A stretch of 64,000 nt of DNA from Scandinavium sp036409475 (GCF_036409475.1 NZ_JAYRCK010000018.1:1-64000), one strand, 5' to 3'. Numbered from the stretch's first letter, positions 35,181 to 45,218 are shown. The notes: generated from the letters alone by a model not told the origin. Numbers and translations are program-made.

Positions 35181-35498
35181 TTGCAGGGTAAAGCACTCCA
35201 GGATTTTGTTATCGACAAAATCGACGATCTTAAAGGCCAGGACATCGTGGCTATCGATGTTCACGGTAAATCCAGTATCACCGACTGTATGATTATCTGC
35301 ACCGGTACTTCCACTCGTCATGTGATGTCCATCGCTGACCACGTTGTTCAGGAATCTCGCGCTGCGGGTATGCTGCCACTGGGCGTTGAAGGTGAAAACG
35401 TGGCCGATTGGGTTGTCGTCGATTTAGGTGATGTGATTGTTCACGTGATGCAGGAAGAGAGCCGTCGCCTGTATGAACTGGAAAAACTCTGGGGTTAA
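35181..35498 (+). CDS. rsfS: Ribosomal silencing factor RsfS (YbeB)
   Basis: A 105-residue protein that binds L14 and blocks subunit joining when nutrients are short. The start is TTG at 35181, behind AGGGGGAAAA, giving the conserved N-terminus MQGKALQDFV and the E. coli length. The core VVDLGDVIVHVM is intact. rlmH follows 3 bases after its stop. Confidence 0.95.
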   Translation: MQGKALQDFVIDKIDDLKGQDIVAIDVHGKSSITDCMIICTGTSTRHVMSIADHVVQESRAAGMLPLGVEGENVADWVVVDLGDVIVHVMQEESRRLYELEKLWG

Positions 35499-35501
35499 TG
35501 C

Positions 35502-35969
35502 GTGAAGCTGCAGCTCATTGCCGTCGGAACCAAAATGCCTGACTGGGTACAAACCGGTTTCACGGAATACCTGCGCCGCTTCCCCAAAGATATGCCGTTT
35601 GAGCTGGTAGAAATTCCTGCCGGCAAACGGGGTAAGAATGCGGATATTAAGCGGATTCTGGATAAAGAAGGCGAATTGATGCTGGCTGCGGCAGGCAAAA
35701 ATCGCATTGTCACGCTGGATATTCCGGGTAAACCCTGGGATACGCCGCAGCTTGCCGTTGAGCTTGAGCGCTGGAAGCAGGATGGCCGTGATGTCAGCCT
35801 GCTTATCGGTGGCCCGGAGGGGTTGTCCCCTGCCTGTAAAGACAGCGCAGAACAAAGTTGGTCCCTCTCCGCGCTGACCCTTCCTCACCCGCTGGTGCGA
35901 GTGCTGGTGGCAGAGAGCCTTTATCGGGCGTGGAGCATCACCACCAATCACCCTTACCACCGCGAGTAA
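35502..35969 (+). CDS. rlmH: 23S rRNA pseudouridine-1915 N3-methyltransferase RlmH
   Basis: A 155-residue SPOUT-class enzyme with GTG start (same length as in E. coli). The SAM knot motif LLIGGPEG and the conserved C-terminal tail TNHPYHRE are present. It acts on the assembled 70S ribosome. Part of the rsfS-rlmH-mrdA-mrdB-rlpA run. Confidence 0.96.
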   Translation: MKLQLIAVGTKMPDWVQTGFTEYLRRFPKDMPFELVEIPAGKRGKNADIKRILDKEGELMLAAAGKNRIVTLDIPGKPWDTPQLAVELERWKQDGRDVSLLIGGPEGLSPACKDSAEQSWSLSALTLPHPLVRVLVAESLYRAWSITTNHPYHRE

Positions 35970-35996
35970 TGATGACCAGAGTAGATTAAGCAGCGG

Positions 35997-37898
35997 ATGA
36001 AATTACAGAATTCTTTTCGCGACTATACGGCTGAGTCTGCGCTCTTCGTGCGCCGGGCAGTAGTCGCCTTTACGGGGATTTTAATCCTCAGTGGCGTGCT
36101 GGTTGTTAATCTCTATAGTCTGCAAATCGTTCGTTTTACTGACTATCAAACCCGCTCTAACGAAAACCGCATTAAGCTGGTCCCTATTCCGCCCAGTCGC
36201 GGTATCATCTATGACCGTAACGGCACACCGCTGGCGTTGAACCGCACGATTTACCAGCTTGAACTGATGCCTGAAAAGGTGGACAACCTCCAGCAGACGC
36301 TTAACGATCTGCGCAGCGTCGTCGACCTCACCGATGATGACATCGTCAATTTCAAAAAAGAGCGTGCCCGCTCGCATCGCTTCACCTCCATTCCGGTCAA
36401 GGTTAACCTGACGGAAGTTCAGGTCGCACGGTTTGCGGTCAACCAGTACCGTTTCCCGGGCGTGGAAGTGAAAGGCTATAAACGCCGCTACTATCCTTAT
36501 GGTTCCGCATTGACGCACGTCATTGGCTACGTGTCGAAAATTAACGACAAAGACGTGGACCGCCTCGATAAAGAAGGCAAGCTGGCAAACTATGCCGCAA
36601 CGCACGATATCGGTAAGCTCGGCATCGAGCGCTACTACGAAGATGTGCTTCACGGTCAAACCGGTTACGAAGAGGTTGAAGTCAACAACCGTGGTCGCGT
36701 GATCCGCCAGTTGAAGGAAGTGCCCCCACAGGCCGGGCACGATATCTACCTGACGCTCGACCTGAAACTTCAGCAGTACATTGAAACGCTACTGGCCGGC
36801 AGTCGTGCCGCCGTGGTGGTCACCGACCCGCGTTCCGGCGGCATTCTGGCGCTGGTGTCGATGCCAAGCTACGATCCAAACCTGTTTGTGGATGGCATCT
36901 CCAGCAAGGATTACTCCTCGCTGTTGAACGATCCGAACACGCCGCTGGTGAACCGCGCCACACAAGGTGTTTACCCGCCAGCATCCACAGTTAAACCTTA
37001 TGTTTCTGTCTCTGCGTTGAGCGCAGGCGTGATAACCAAAAATACCGGGCTGTTTGACCCAGGCTGGTGGCAGTTACCGGGTTCCGACAAGCGCTATCGC
37101 GACTGGAAAAAATGGGGCCACGGCCACCTGAACGTCACCAAAGCGCTTGAGGAGTCCGCCGATACCTTCTTCTATCAAGTCGCCTACGACATGGGGATCG
37201 ACAGGCTTTCCGAATGGATGGGCAAGTTTGGCTACGGTCATTACACCGGCATCGACCTTTCTGAAGAGCGTTCCGGGAACATGCCAACCCGTGAATGGAA
37301 GCTCAAACGCTTTAAAAAGCCATGGTATCAGGGCGATACCATTCCCGTCGGGATCGGCCAGGGTTACTGGACAGCCACGCCGATTCAGATGAGCAAAGCG
37401 CTGATGATCCTGATTAACGATGGTGTGGTGAAAGTGCCTCATCTGTTAATGAGTACTACCGAGGAAGGCAAGCAAGTGCCGTGGGAACAACCGCATGAAG
37501 CGCCCGTGGGTAATATTCACTCCGGCTTCTGGGAGATTGCCAAAGACGGGATGTACGGTGTAGCCAACCGTCCAAACGGCACGGCACATAAATACTTCGC
37601 AGGCGCGCCTTACAAGATTGCAGCAAAATCAGGTACCGCACAGGTCTTTGGCCTGAAAGCCAACGAAACCTATAACGCGCATCGCATTGCCGAACGTTTA
37701 CGTGACCATAAACTGATGACGGCCTTTGCCCCTTACGGTAGCCCGAAAGTGGCGGTCGCCATCATTCTGGAAAACGGCGGTGCTGGCCCAGCGGTCGGCA
37801 CGACCATGCGCCAGATCCTTGACCATATTATGCTCGGTGATAACAACACCGTCCTGCCGGCAGAAAATCCGGTAGCCGCAGCCGCGGAGGACCAATAA
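35997..37898 (+). CDS. mrdA: Penicillin-binding protein 2 (MrdA)
   Basis: A 633-residue monofunctional transpeptidase (E. coli: 633) of the elongasome. One N-terminal membrane anchor (about 22-42) is followed by the pedestal and transpeptidase domain. The active-site serine is Ser330 in PASTVKP, the second motif is SAD around 385, and the third is KSGTAQ. The partner glycosyltransferase RodA is encoded 2 bases downstream. Confidence 0.98.
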   Translation: MKLQNSFRDYTAESALFVRRAVVAFTGILILSGVLVVNLYSLQIVRFTDYQTRSNENRIKLVPIPPSRGIIYDRNGTPLALNRTIYQLELMPEKVDNLQQTLNDLRSVVDLTDDDIVNFKKERARSHRFTSIPVKVNLTEVQVARFAVNQYRFPGVEVKGYKRRYYPYGSALTHVIGYVSKINDKDVDRLDKEGKLANYAATHDIGKLGIERYYEDVLHGQTGYEEVEVNNRGRVIRQLKEVPPQAGHDIYLTLDLKLQQYIETLLAGSRAAVVVTDPRSGGILALVSMPSYDPNLFVDGISSKDYSSLLNDPNTPLVNRATQGVYPPASTVKPYVSVSALSAGVITKNTGLFDPGWWQLPGSDKRYRDWKKWGHGHLNVTKALEESADTFFYQVAYDMGIDRLSEWMGKFGYGHYTGIDLSEERSGNMPTREWKLKRFKKPWYQGDTIPVGIGQGYWTATPIQMSKALMILINDGVVKVPHLLMSTTEEGKQVPWEQPHEAPVGNIHSGFWEIAKDGMYGVANRPNGTAHKYFAGAPYKIAAKSGTAQVFGLKANETYNAHRIAERLRDHKLMTAFAPYGSPKVAVAIILENGGAGPAVGTTMRQILDHIMLGDNNTVLPAENPVAAAAEDQ

Positions 37899-37900
37899 AC

Positions 37901-39013
37901 ATGACGGATAACCCGAACAAAAAGTCGTTGTGGGAAAAGATCCATCTTGACCCCACCATGCTGCTCATTCTGCTGGCGCTGCTGACCTACAGTGCGCTGG
38001 TCATCTGGAGCGCCAGCGGCCAGGACATCGGCATGATGGAACGCAAAATCGGCCAGATTGCGATGGGCGTGGTTATTATGGTCGTCATGGCGCAGATCCC
38101 GCCTCGCGTATACGAAGGCTGGGCGCCCTGGCTCTATATCTTCTGTATTGTGCTGTTGGTCGCGGTGGATGCTTTCGGTGCCATCTCTAAAGGCGCACAG
38201 CGCTGGCTTGACCTGGGCGTAGTGCGCTTCCAGCCTTCTGAGATTGCCAAGATTGCCGTACCGTTAATGGTGGCGCGCTTCATCAACCGCGATGTTTGCC
38301 CGCCTACGCTTAAAAACACCGCGATTGCCCTGGTGCTGATTTTCCTGCCAACGCTGTTAGTGGCGGCACAGCCAGACCTGGGCACCTCGATTCTTATTGC
38401 CCTTTCCGGCCTGTTTGTGCTGTTCCTTTCCGGGCTTAGCTGGCGTCTGATCGGCGTTGCTGTTGTGCTGGTGGCGGCCTTTATTCCGATACTCTGGTTC
38501 TTCCTGATGCACGATTATCAGCGCCAGCGCGTGATGATGTTGCTCGATCCGGAAACCGATCCGCTGGGCGCGGGCTACCACATTATTCAGTCGAAAATTG
38601 CCATTGGTTCCGGCGGCTTGCGCGGCAAAGGCTGGCTGCACGGCACTCAGTCGCAGCTCGAATTCTTACCCGAGCGCCATACTGACTTTATCTTTGCCGT
38701 TCTTGCCGAAGAATTGGGGTTGATAGGCTTCCTGGTTCTGCTCGCGCTGTACGTTTTACTCATCATGCGCGGATTGTGGATAGCCGCTCAGGCACAAACC
38801 ACCTTTGGCCGCGTGATGGCCGGCGGTTTAATGTTGATTTTATTCGTTTATGTCTTCGTAAATATTGGTATGGTAAGTGGAATTTTGCCGGTGGTAGGCG
38901 TTCCGCTCCCGCTGGTGAGCTATGGGGGCTCCGCTCTCATCGTACTGATGGCCGGGTTTGGTATCGTGATGTCGATACATACCCACAGAAAAATGTTGTC
39001 GAAAAGCGTATAA
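37901..39013 (+). CDS. mrdB: Elongasome glycosyltransferase RodA (MrdB)
   Basis: A 370-residue SEDS-family membrane protein (same length as in E. coli) with ten predicted helices. It polymerises lipid II for side-wall growth together with PBP2. The signature GAQRWLDLG and the periplasmic loop ERHTDFIFAVLAEELG are intact. Confidence 0.97.
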   Translation: MTDNPNKKSLWEKIHLDPTMLLILLALLTYSALVIWSASGQDIGMMERKIGQIAMGVVIMVVMAQIPPRVYEGWAPWLYIFCIVLLVAVDAFGAISKGAQRWLDLGVVRFQPSEIAKIAVPLMVARFINRDVCPPTLKNTAIALVLIFLPTLLVAAQPDLGTSILIALSGLFVLFLSGLSWRLIGVAVVLVAAFIPILWFFLMHDYQRQRVMMLLDPETDPLGAGYHIIQSKIAIGSGGLRGKGWLHGTQSQLEFLPERHTDFIFAVLAEELGLIGFLVLLALYVLLIMRGLWIAAQAQTTFGRVMAGGLMLILFVYVFVNIGMVSGILPVVGVPLPLVSYGGSALIVLMAGFGIVMSIHTHRKMLSKSV

Positions 39014-39023
39014 GAGGTGCGCA

Positions 39024-40145
39024 ATGATGCGTAAACAATGGCTTGGTATCTGTATCGCAGCAGGCTTACTGGCGGCGTGTTCGAGTGATGATGGCGTGCC
39101 ACAGCAAACTGTCAGCGCACCGAAGCCGGCGGTCTGTAATGGCCCGGTGGTCGAAATCAGCGGCGCCGAGCCTCGCTACGAGCCTCAGAATCCTTCAGTC
39201 AATCAGGACTATCAGCGCGACGGCAAGAATTACAAAATCGTCCAGGATCCGTCGAACTTTAGTCAGGCGGGCCTTGCCGCCATTTATGATGCCGAACCAG
39301 GCAGCAACCTGACGGCGTCTGGTGAGCCTTTCGATCCCATGCAACTCACCGCCGCTCACCCGACGCTGCCTGTGCCAGGCTACGCACGTATTACCAACCT
39401 CGCGAACGGCCGCATGCTGATTGTGCGTATTAACGATCGCGGCCCTTACGGCAACGATCGCGTGATTTCACTTTCCCGCGCCGCAGCCGATCGTCTGAAT
39501 ACGTCCAACAACACCAAAGTACGTATTGACCCGATTATTGTAGCGCAGGACGGCACAATGTCCGGGCCGGGTACGGCTTGTACCACCATCGCGAAGCAGA
39601 CTTATGCCCTTCCCTCTCGTCCGGATCTGAGCGGCGGCATGGGCAGCGTTTCTTCTGCTCCAGAGCCACAGTCAGGTCAGGGCGATGTTCGCGCAATCAG
39701 TAACGATACGCTGAAGCCGGAAGATGCCACCGGCGCACCGGTGAACAGCAGCGGCTTCCTTGGCGCACCGACAACGCTGAACAGCGGTGTACTGGAAGGA
39801 AGCGAACCGGCACCTCAACCAACCGCGCAACCTGCTGCCACGCAAAACGCGCCAGTGACTGCGCCGGGTTCTGTTGCTTCAACCGCAGTGCCTGTTGCAG
39901 CCGCTTCAACAGCCGCCAGCGGCAGTTATGTGGTTCAGGTGGGTGCAGTGAGCGATCAGGCTCGTGCTCAACAGTATCAACAGCGCCTCAGCCAGCAATT
40001 CTCTGTACCTGGCCGGGTGACGCAAAGCGGCGCGGTCTGGCGTATCCAGTTAGGGCCGTTTAACAGCAAAGCGGATGCCAGTTCTCTGCAACAACGTTTG
40101 CAAAGCGAAGCGCAGCTGCAGTCATTTATTACACACGCCAACTAA
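39024..40145 (+). CDS. rlpA: RlpA, septal-ring lipoprotein with SPOR domain
   Basis: A 373-residue lipoprotein: lipobox ends at Cys19 (GLLAAC), a double-psi beta-barrel lies at about 75-170 (GLAAIYDAEP, INDRGPYGNDRVISLS), then a long Ala/Pro/Thr-rich linker and a C-terminal SPOR domain (about 298-373). SPOR binds denuded glycan at the septum; some RlpA proteins are lytic transglycosylases. Two adjacent ATG codons are possible starts (39024 or 39027). Confidence 0.94.
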   Translation: MMRKQWLGICIAAGLLAACSSDDGVPQQTVSAPKPAVCNGPVVEISGAEPRYEPQNPSVNQDYQRDGKNYKIVQDPSNFSQAGLAAIYDAEPGSNLTASGEPFDPMQLTAAHPTLPVPGYARITNLANGRMLIVRINDRGPYGNDRVISLSRAAADRLNTSNNTKVRIDPIIVAQDGTMSGPGTACTTIAKQTYALPSRPDLSGGMGSVSSAPEPQSGQGDVRAISNDTLKPEDATGAPVNSSGFLGAPTTLNSGVLEGSEPAPQPTAQPAATQNAPVTAPGSVASTAVPVAAASTAASGSYVVQVGAVSDQARAQQYQQRLSQQFSVPGRVTQSGAVWRIQLGPFNSKADASSLQQRLQSEAQLQSFITHAN

Positions 40146-40283
40146 AGGCAGATAAGCATCCTGGCGCACTGAGTATGTAAAAATCATTAACAAAGTCGCG
40201 CGCAATGCAGGATGTCTGACCTTATAGCAGATGCTATAGTTAGGCACTTTTTTCACTCCATCACGGATGTCGTTGTTCTGACC

Positions 40284-41483
40284 ATGAAGACCTCTTTTTC
40301 TGCTCGTTTACTTATCACGGCGCTGTCCGTCGCGGCACTGACCACCGCCGCCCACGCTGATGACCTGAACATCAAAACCATGATCCCGGGCGTTCCGCAG
40401 ATTGACGCGGAATCCTACATTCTGATCGACTACAACTCAGGTAAAGTCCTGGCTGAGCAGAACGCTGACTCCCGCCGTGACCCGGCCAGCCTGACCAAAA
40501 TGATGACCAGCTATGTCATCGGCCAGGCGATGAAAGCAGGTAAGTTCAAAGAGTCGGATCTCGTCACCGTCGGCACCGACGCCTGGGCTACCGGCAACCC
40601 GGTATTCAAAGGTTCATCCCTGATGTTCCTGAAACCTGGCATGCAGGTTCCCGTTTCTCAGCTGATTCGTGGTATCAACCTGCAATCCGGTAACGACGCC
40701 TGCGTGGCGATGGCCGACTATGTTGCTGGCAGCCAGGATGCGTTCGTGGGTCTGATGAACAGCTACGTCACCGCGCTGGGTCTGCAAAACACCCATTTCC
40801 AGACGGTACACGGTCTTGATGCTGACGGTCAGTATAGCTCCGCTCGTGATATGGCTCTGATTGGTCAGGCGCTGATCCGCGATGTGCCAAACGAGTACAC
40901 CATCTACAGAGAAAAAGAGTTTACCTTCAACGGCATCCGTCAGATGAACCGTAACGGTCTGCTGTGGGACAACAGCCTGAACGTTGACGGCATCAAAACC
41001 GGCCATACCGATAAAGCCGGTTATAACCTCGTAGCCTCTGCGACCGAAGGCCCGATGCGCCTGGTGTCCGCCGTAATGGGCGGCCGCACCTACAAAGGTC
41101 GCGAAACCGAAAGTAAAAAACTGCTGACCTGGGGCTTCCGCTTCTTTGAAACCGCCAACCCAATCACATCCGGTAAAGAGTTTGCCTCTGAGCCAGCCTG
41201 GTTCGGTGATACCGACCGTGCTTCGCTGGGCGTGGATAAAGATGTTTATCTGACCATCCCACGCGGTCGTATGAAAGACCTGAAAGCGAGCTACGTCCTG
41301 AACAATGCCGAGCTGCACGCACCGCTGCAGAAAAACCAGGTGGTCGGTACCATCAACTTCCAGCTCGATGGCAAAACCATTGAACAACGCCCACTGGTCG
41401 TCCTGCAGGAAATCCCTGAAGGCAACTTCTTCAGCAAGATGATTGATTACATTAAATTAATGTTCCACCACTGGTTTGGTTAA
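40284..41483 (+). CDS. dacA: D-alanyl-D-alanine carboxypeptidase DacA (PBP5)
   Basis: A 399-residue precursor (E. coli: 403). The signal peptide ends at AHA (residue 25). The nucleophile is Ser69 (mature Ser44) in PASLTKMM, followed by SGN and KTG motifs, and the C-terminus (about 380-399) is the amphipathic membrane anchor. It trims pentapeptides in peptidoglycan. The ATG at 40284 is chosen because the frame's upstream extension lacks a signal peptide; no strong ribosome-binding site is seen. Confidence 0.97.
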   Translation: MKTSFSARLLITALSVAALTTAAHADDLNIKTMIPGVPQIDAESYILIDYNSGKVLAEQNADSRRDPASLTKMMTSYVIGQAMKAGKFKESDLVTVGTDAWATGNPVFKGSSLMFLKPGMQVPVSQLIRGINLQSGNDACVAMADYVAGSQDAFVGLMNSYVTALGLQNTHFQTVHGLDADGQYSSARDMALIGQALIRDVPNEYTIYREKEFTFNGIRQMNRNGLLWDNSLNVDGIKTGHTDKAGYNLVASATEGPMRLVSAVMGGRTYKGRETESKKLLTWGFRFFETANPITSGKEFASEPAWFGDTDRASLGVDKDVYLTIPRGRMKDLKASYVLNNAELHAPLQKNQVVGTINFQLDGKTIEQRPLVVLQEIPEGNFFSKMIDYIKLMFHHWFG

Positions 41484-41537
41484 AAAATACGCACTTGAAA
41501 GTGTGATTTCCATCCCCATATACTAAGCATCACGATA

Positions 41538-41573
41538 ACGACTCCTGTGGCACGCCGCGGGAGTCGTCTTTTT
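41538..41573 (+). terminator. dacA terminator
   Basis: ACGACTCC (41538-41545) pairs with GGAGTCGT (41560-41567) across a GC-rich loop, then CTTTTT. It lies between dacA and ybeD, so ybeD has some independent or read-through expression. Confidence 0.78.
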
Positions 41574-41590
41574 AAACCACCGGAGCTGAC

Positions 41591-41854
41591 ATGAAAACCA
41601 AACTTAACGAACTGCTTGAATTCCCTACTTCATTTACCTACAAGGTGATGGGGCAGGCGTTGCCTGAGCTGGTTGATCAGGTGGTGGAAGTGGTACAGCG
41701 CCACGCGCCAGGTGATTACTCCCCGCAGGTAAAGCCAAGCAGCAAAGGCAACTACCATTCAGTCTCCATCACCATTACCGCCACTCACATTGAGCAGGTC
41801 GAAGCGCTGTACGAAGAGTTAGGCAATATCGAAATCGTACGTATGGTGCTGTGA
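41591..41854 (+). CDS. ybeD: YbeD, UPF0250 small protein
   Basis: An 87-residue protein, same length as in E. coli YbeD, with an ACT-like alpha/beta fold. No catalytic residues are evident. It sits between dacA and lipB in all close relatives, which suggested a regulatory link to lipoate or cell-wall metabolism; no function is proven. Preceded by a GGAGC ribosome-binding site. Confidence 0.93.
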   Translation: MKTKLNELLEFPTSFTYKVMGQALPELVDQVVEVVQRHAPGDYSPQVKPSSKGNYHSVSITITATHIEQVEALYEELGNIEIVRMVL

Positions 41855-41859
41855 TCCCC

Positions 41860-41883
41860 GTAGCCCGGCGCTCGCCGGGCTAC
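41860..41883. repeat. REP-like palindrome after ybeD
   Basis: GTAGCCCGGCG and CGCCGGGCTAC form an 11-bp perfect inverted repeat separated by 2 bases. No T tract follows, so it is a REP-type unit rather than a normal terminator. Confidence 0.65.
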
Positions 41884-41944
41884 GCCGCTTCTGCTCTGTG
41901 ATATACTCCTCGCTTATGTTTTCCCGTTACGCGGAGTTGCCGTT

Positions 41945-42586
41945 TTGAGTCTGAATACCCTGCTGGTTCGTCAGCTTGGCGTCCAACCTTATGAGCCTGT
42001 TTCTCTGGCAATGCATGACTTTACCAATAAGCGTGATGAATCAACCCCCGATGAGATCTGGCTGGTTGAGCACGAACCTGTCTTCACACAAGGGCAGGCA
42101 GGTAAAGCGGAACACGTGCTGGTGCCGGGCGATATTCCGGTCATTCAGAGCGACCGCGGCGGCCAGGTGACCTACCATGGGCCAGGTCAGCAAGTCATGT
42201 ACGTTCTGCTCAACCTGAAGCGCCGTAAACTCGGCGTGCGCGAACTGGTCACGCTACTGGAACAAACCGTCGTGAATACGCTGGCCGAATTTGGGATTGA
42301 TTCACACCCGCGCGCAGATGCGCCAGGTGTCTATGTCGGGGAAAAGAAAATTTGCTCGCTGGGATTACGCATTCGCAAAGGCTGCTCATTTCATGGCCTC
42401 GCGCTGAATGTGGCAATGGACTTATCCCCTTTCCTGCGTATTAACCCTTGTGGCTATGCGGGGATGGAAATGACGCAAATGCAGCATTGGGTTGCAGAGG
42501 CAAAAACGGGAAATATTGCGCCAGTGATGGTCCGACATTTTTTAGCACTGCTAAACAATCCACCGCATAAATATATTACAGCTTAA
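41945..42586 (+). CDS. lipB: Octanoyl-ACP:protein octanoyltransferase LipB
   Basis: A 213-residue enzyme (same length as in E. coli) that moves octanoate from acyl carrier protein to lipoyl domains. The thioester Cys169 is in INPCGYAG and Lys135 in GEKKICS. The start is TTG at 41945 behind GCGGAG, as in E. coli lipB. It acts just before LipA, encoded 1.5 kb downstream. The 302-bp gap to ybeF is AT-rich and holds a weak hairpin (GGACC/GGGTCC near 42601) and the ybeF leader. Confidence 0.96.
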   Translation: MSLNTLLVRQLGVQPYEPVSLAMHDFTNKRDESTPDEIWLVEHEPVFTQGQAGKAEHVLVPGDIPVIQSDRGGQVTYHGPGQQVMYVLLNLKRRKLGVRELVTLLEQTVVNTLAEFGIDSHPRADAPGVYVGEKKICSLGLRIRKGCSFHGLALNVAMDLSPFLRINPCGYAGMEMTQMQHWVAEAKTGNIAPVMVRHFLALLNNPPHKYITA

Positions 42587-42888
42587 TATATTATCCAGCA
42601 GGACCTGATATTTTGTCGGGTCCACACCCCTTTTACCTCGTTTTCCTTTACATTAATCACAACTTTCTATATTTTTTCTCCGCTTGTCGAAGAAGTTACT
42701 ACGACGCATACAAAATTTTACGTTAACACACCACGAAAAAGCGAGATGGCTCCGCAGTTCAAGATATAAATCATTGATAATAGTGAAATAAATCCTGTCT
42801 CCGCGATAAAATTGCCTCTCAAAAGCATAATAACAATAAAAACATTTTCAACTATCATTCATATTGTGAATGAATACGGAGTACAAGT

Positions 42889-43842
42889 GTGGAATATAAC
42901 GACCAGCCGGAAAGCCGAATAAATCCGCAAAGAGAGAATGATACACCGCAAATCTTCAGGACCCTGCGAAATATCGACCTCAATTTATTGACGATTTTTG
43001 AGGCCGTATATGTACATAAAGGCATCGTTAACGCTGCGAAAATTCTGAATCTCACTCCCTCTGCTATTAGCCAATCCATTCAGAAACTACGTACTATATT
43101 TCCGGATCCGCTTTTCATCCGTAAAGGTCAGGGCGTCACGCCAACCGCCTATGCCACTCATCTGCATGAATACATCAGCCAGGGCCTGGAATCCATTCTC
43201 GGCGCACTCGATCTCACTGGCAGCTACGACAAGCAGCGCACTATCACGATTGGGACATCTCCCAGCGTTGGCGCGGTGGTCATGCCAGCCATTTATCAAA
43301 CGATTAAAGAGCAGTTCCCGCAGTTGCTGTTACGCAATATTCCCGTTACCGATGTTGGGTTGCAATTGAGCCAATTTCAGACTGACTTAATTATCGACAG
43401 CAATGTTCACGACACGCGTACATTAAGCCATCACGTGCTGTACAGCGATCGCATCGTTTTTGTTGCCCGTGAAGGCCATCCGGTGTTTAAAGTGCCGCAA
43501 ACGCAGGCGTCCTTGAGCCAGTTTGAGTACACGTTGCTGAAGATGGAAGGTGCGGCGCATGCTGAGCTGCGTAAACGCGTGCACGAGATGTTCCCGGAGC
43601 GTCAAATCAGCTTCAGCAGTTACAATCTTGTGACGATAGCAGCGCTGATTGGTAACAGCGATCTGGTCGGGTTGATGCCTGCGCGCTTCTTTACGCTGTT
43701 CTCGCGCTGCTGGCCGTTGCAGGTCGTGGATTTTGCGCCACTGCGGGAAGAAGAGATCGATTTTTCACTGCATTATAACAAGCTCAGTATGCGTGATCCG
43801 GTATTGCAAAGCGTGATTACCGCCATTCGCCAGGCGTTTTAA
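42889..43842 (+). CDS. ybeF: LysR-type regulator YbeF
   Basis: A 317-residue LysR-family regulator (E. coli YbeF: 317). The winged helix-turn-helix is at about 28-87 (IVNAAKILNLTPSAISQSIQKL), followed by a type 2 periplasmic-binding-like effector domain. The start is GTG at 42889. It lies between lipB and lipA, but control of lipoate genes by YbeF is not established; its effector is unknown. Confidence 0.93.
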   Translation: MEYNDQPESRINPQRENDTPQIFRTLRNIDLNLLTIFEAVYVHKGIVNAAKILNLTPSAISQSIQKLRTIFPDPLFIRKGQGVTPTAYATHLHEYISQGLESILGALDLTGSYDKQRTITIGTSPSVGAVVMPAIYQTIKEQFPQLLLRNIPVTDVGLQLSQFQTDLIIDSNVHDTRTLSHHVLYSDRIVFVAREGHPVFKVPQTQASLSQFEYTLLKMEGAAHAELRKRVHEMFPERQISFSSYNLVTIAALIGNSDLVGLMPARFFTLFSRCWPLQVVDFAPLREEEIDFSLHYNKLSMRDPVLQSVITAIRQAF

Positions 43843-44052
43843 CTCGCCATCGCCCCTCGTTTTTCATTGCCGGGTGCGAACGAAGCGCACAGAAAGCAAC
43901 ATCTGGTTTACAAATTGCCGGGCTGGCAGGCTGCTTATCACTCTTATTGATGGTATACTGCCAGCCATCAGATTCAAAAATAGTTGATAAATACAACATT
44001 CCCTTGAATTGAAACGCTTTCCTTCGTTACTCGCAACTGGAACACGCACGCT

Positions 44053-45018
44053 ATGAGTAAACCCATTGTGATGGAACGCGGTGTTAAGTACCGCGATGCC
44101 GATAAAATGGCCCTTATCCCGGTTAAAAACGTGGCGACCGAGCGAGAAGCTCTGCTGAGAAAACCGGAATGGATGAAAATCAAACTTCCGGCTGACTCCA
44201 CCCGTATTCAGGGTATTAAAGCCGCGATGCGCAAAAACGGCCTGCACTCCGTGTGTGAAGAGGCTTCCTGCCCTAACCTTGCCGAGTGTTTTAACCACGG
44301 CACGGCAACCTTTATGATCCTGGGCGCCATCTGTACTCGTCGCTGCCCGTTCTGCGACGTTGCTCACGGCCGTCCGGTTGCCCCCGATGCCAACGAGCCG
44401 CAGAAACTGGCTCAGACTATCGCTGACATGGCCCTGCGCTATGTGGTTATCACTTCAGTAGACCGTGATGATCTTCGTGACGGCGGCGCTCAGCACTTTG
44501 CAGACTGCATTACTGCCATTCGCGAAAAGAGCCCGAGCATTAAAATCGAAACGCTGGTGCCTGACTTCCGTGGCCGTATGGATCGCGCGCTGGAAATCCT
44601 CACCGCAACGCCACCAGACGTGTTTAACCACAACCTGGAAAACGTACCGCGTATCTACCGTCAGGTTCGTCCAGGAGCCGACTATAACTGGTCGCTGAAG
44701 CTGCTTGAGCGCTTTAAAGAAGCGCACCCGAATATCCCAACGAAATCTGGCCTGATGGTCGGCCTGGGCGAAACCAATGCTGAAATCATTGAGGTCATGC
44801 GCGACCTGCGTCGCCATGGCGTAACCATGCTGACGCTGGGCCAGTACCTGCAGCCAAGCCGTCACCACCTGCCGGTACAGCGTTATGTCAGCCCTGATGA
44901 GTTTGAAGAGATGAAGGCAGAAGCAGTGGCGATGGGTTTTACCCACGCGGCGTGCGGCCCGTTCGTTCGTTCTTCCTACCACGCCGATTTGCAGGCGAAA
45001 GGAATGGAAGTCAAATAA
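44053..45018 (+). CDS. lipA: Lipoyl synthase LipA
   Basis: A 321-residue radical-SAM enzyme (same length as E. coli) that inserts two sulfurs into protein-bound octanoyl chains. The auxiliary cluster cysteines are 68, 73 and 79 (CEEASCPNLAEC), and the radical-SAM cysteines are 94, 98 and 101 (CTRRCPFC). It completes the LipB-LipA pathway and ends in a terminator before convergent tatE. Confidence 0.98.
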   Translation: MSKPIVMERGVKYRDADKMALIPVKNVATEREALLRKPEWMKIKLPADSTRIQGIKAAMRKNGLHSVCEEASCPNLAECFNHGTATFMILGAICTRRCPFCDVAHGRPVAPDANEPQKLAQTIADMALRYVVITSVDRDDLRDGGAQHFADCITAIREKSPSIKIETLVPDFRGRMDRALEILTATPPDVFNHNLENVPRIYRQVRPGADYNWSLKLLERFKEAHPNIPTKSGLMVGLGETNAEIIEVMRDLRRHGVTMLTLGQYLQPSRHHLPVQRYVSPDEFEEMKAEAVAMGFTHAACGPFVRSSYHADLQAKGMEVK

Positions 45019-45033
45019 CGACTTCATACTTTT

Positions 45034-45067
45034 AAAAAGGCCATCGCGGCAACGTGACGGCCTTTTT
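45034..45067 (+). terminator. lipA terminator
   Basis: AAAAAGGCC and GGCCTTTTT bracket an inner partly paired region and end in TTTTTATTTTT. It lies 15 bases after the lipA stop. The rest of the gap to tatE holds only the tatE terminator. Confidence 0.82.
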
Positions 45068-45178
45068 ATTTTTGCCCAATGAACGTACAGAGGATCCACT
45101 GATTACGGATGCTGCCATTGAACAGTAATGAGATCACCAGCAAGCGGCGAAACAGTTGGTTGCAACTTTCTGACAGAC

Positions 45179-45218
45179 AAAAACACAAGAGGCCGCAACG
45201 GGGTGTGTTGTGGCCTCT
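45179..45218 (-). terminator. tatE terminator
   Basis: On the minus strand AGAGGCC (45212-45218) pairs with GGCCTCT (45188-45194), followed by TGTGTTTTT. Confidence 0.75.

Noticed and set aside
42855..43079. Short minus-strand ORF over the ybeF start
   Set aside because: It overlaps the ybeF helix-turn-helix coding part, which is certain.
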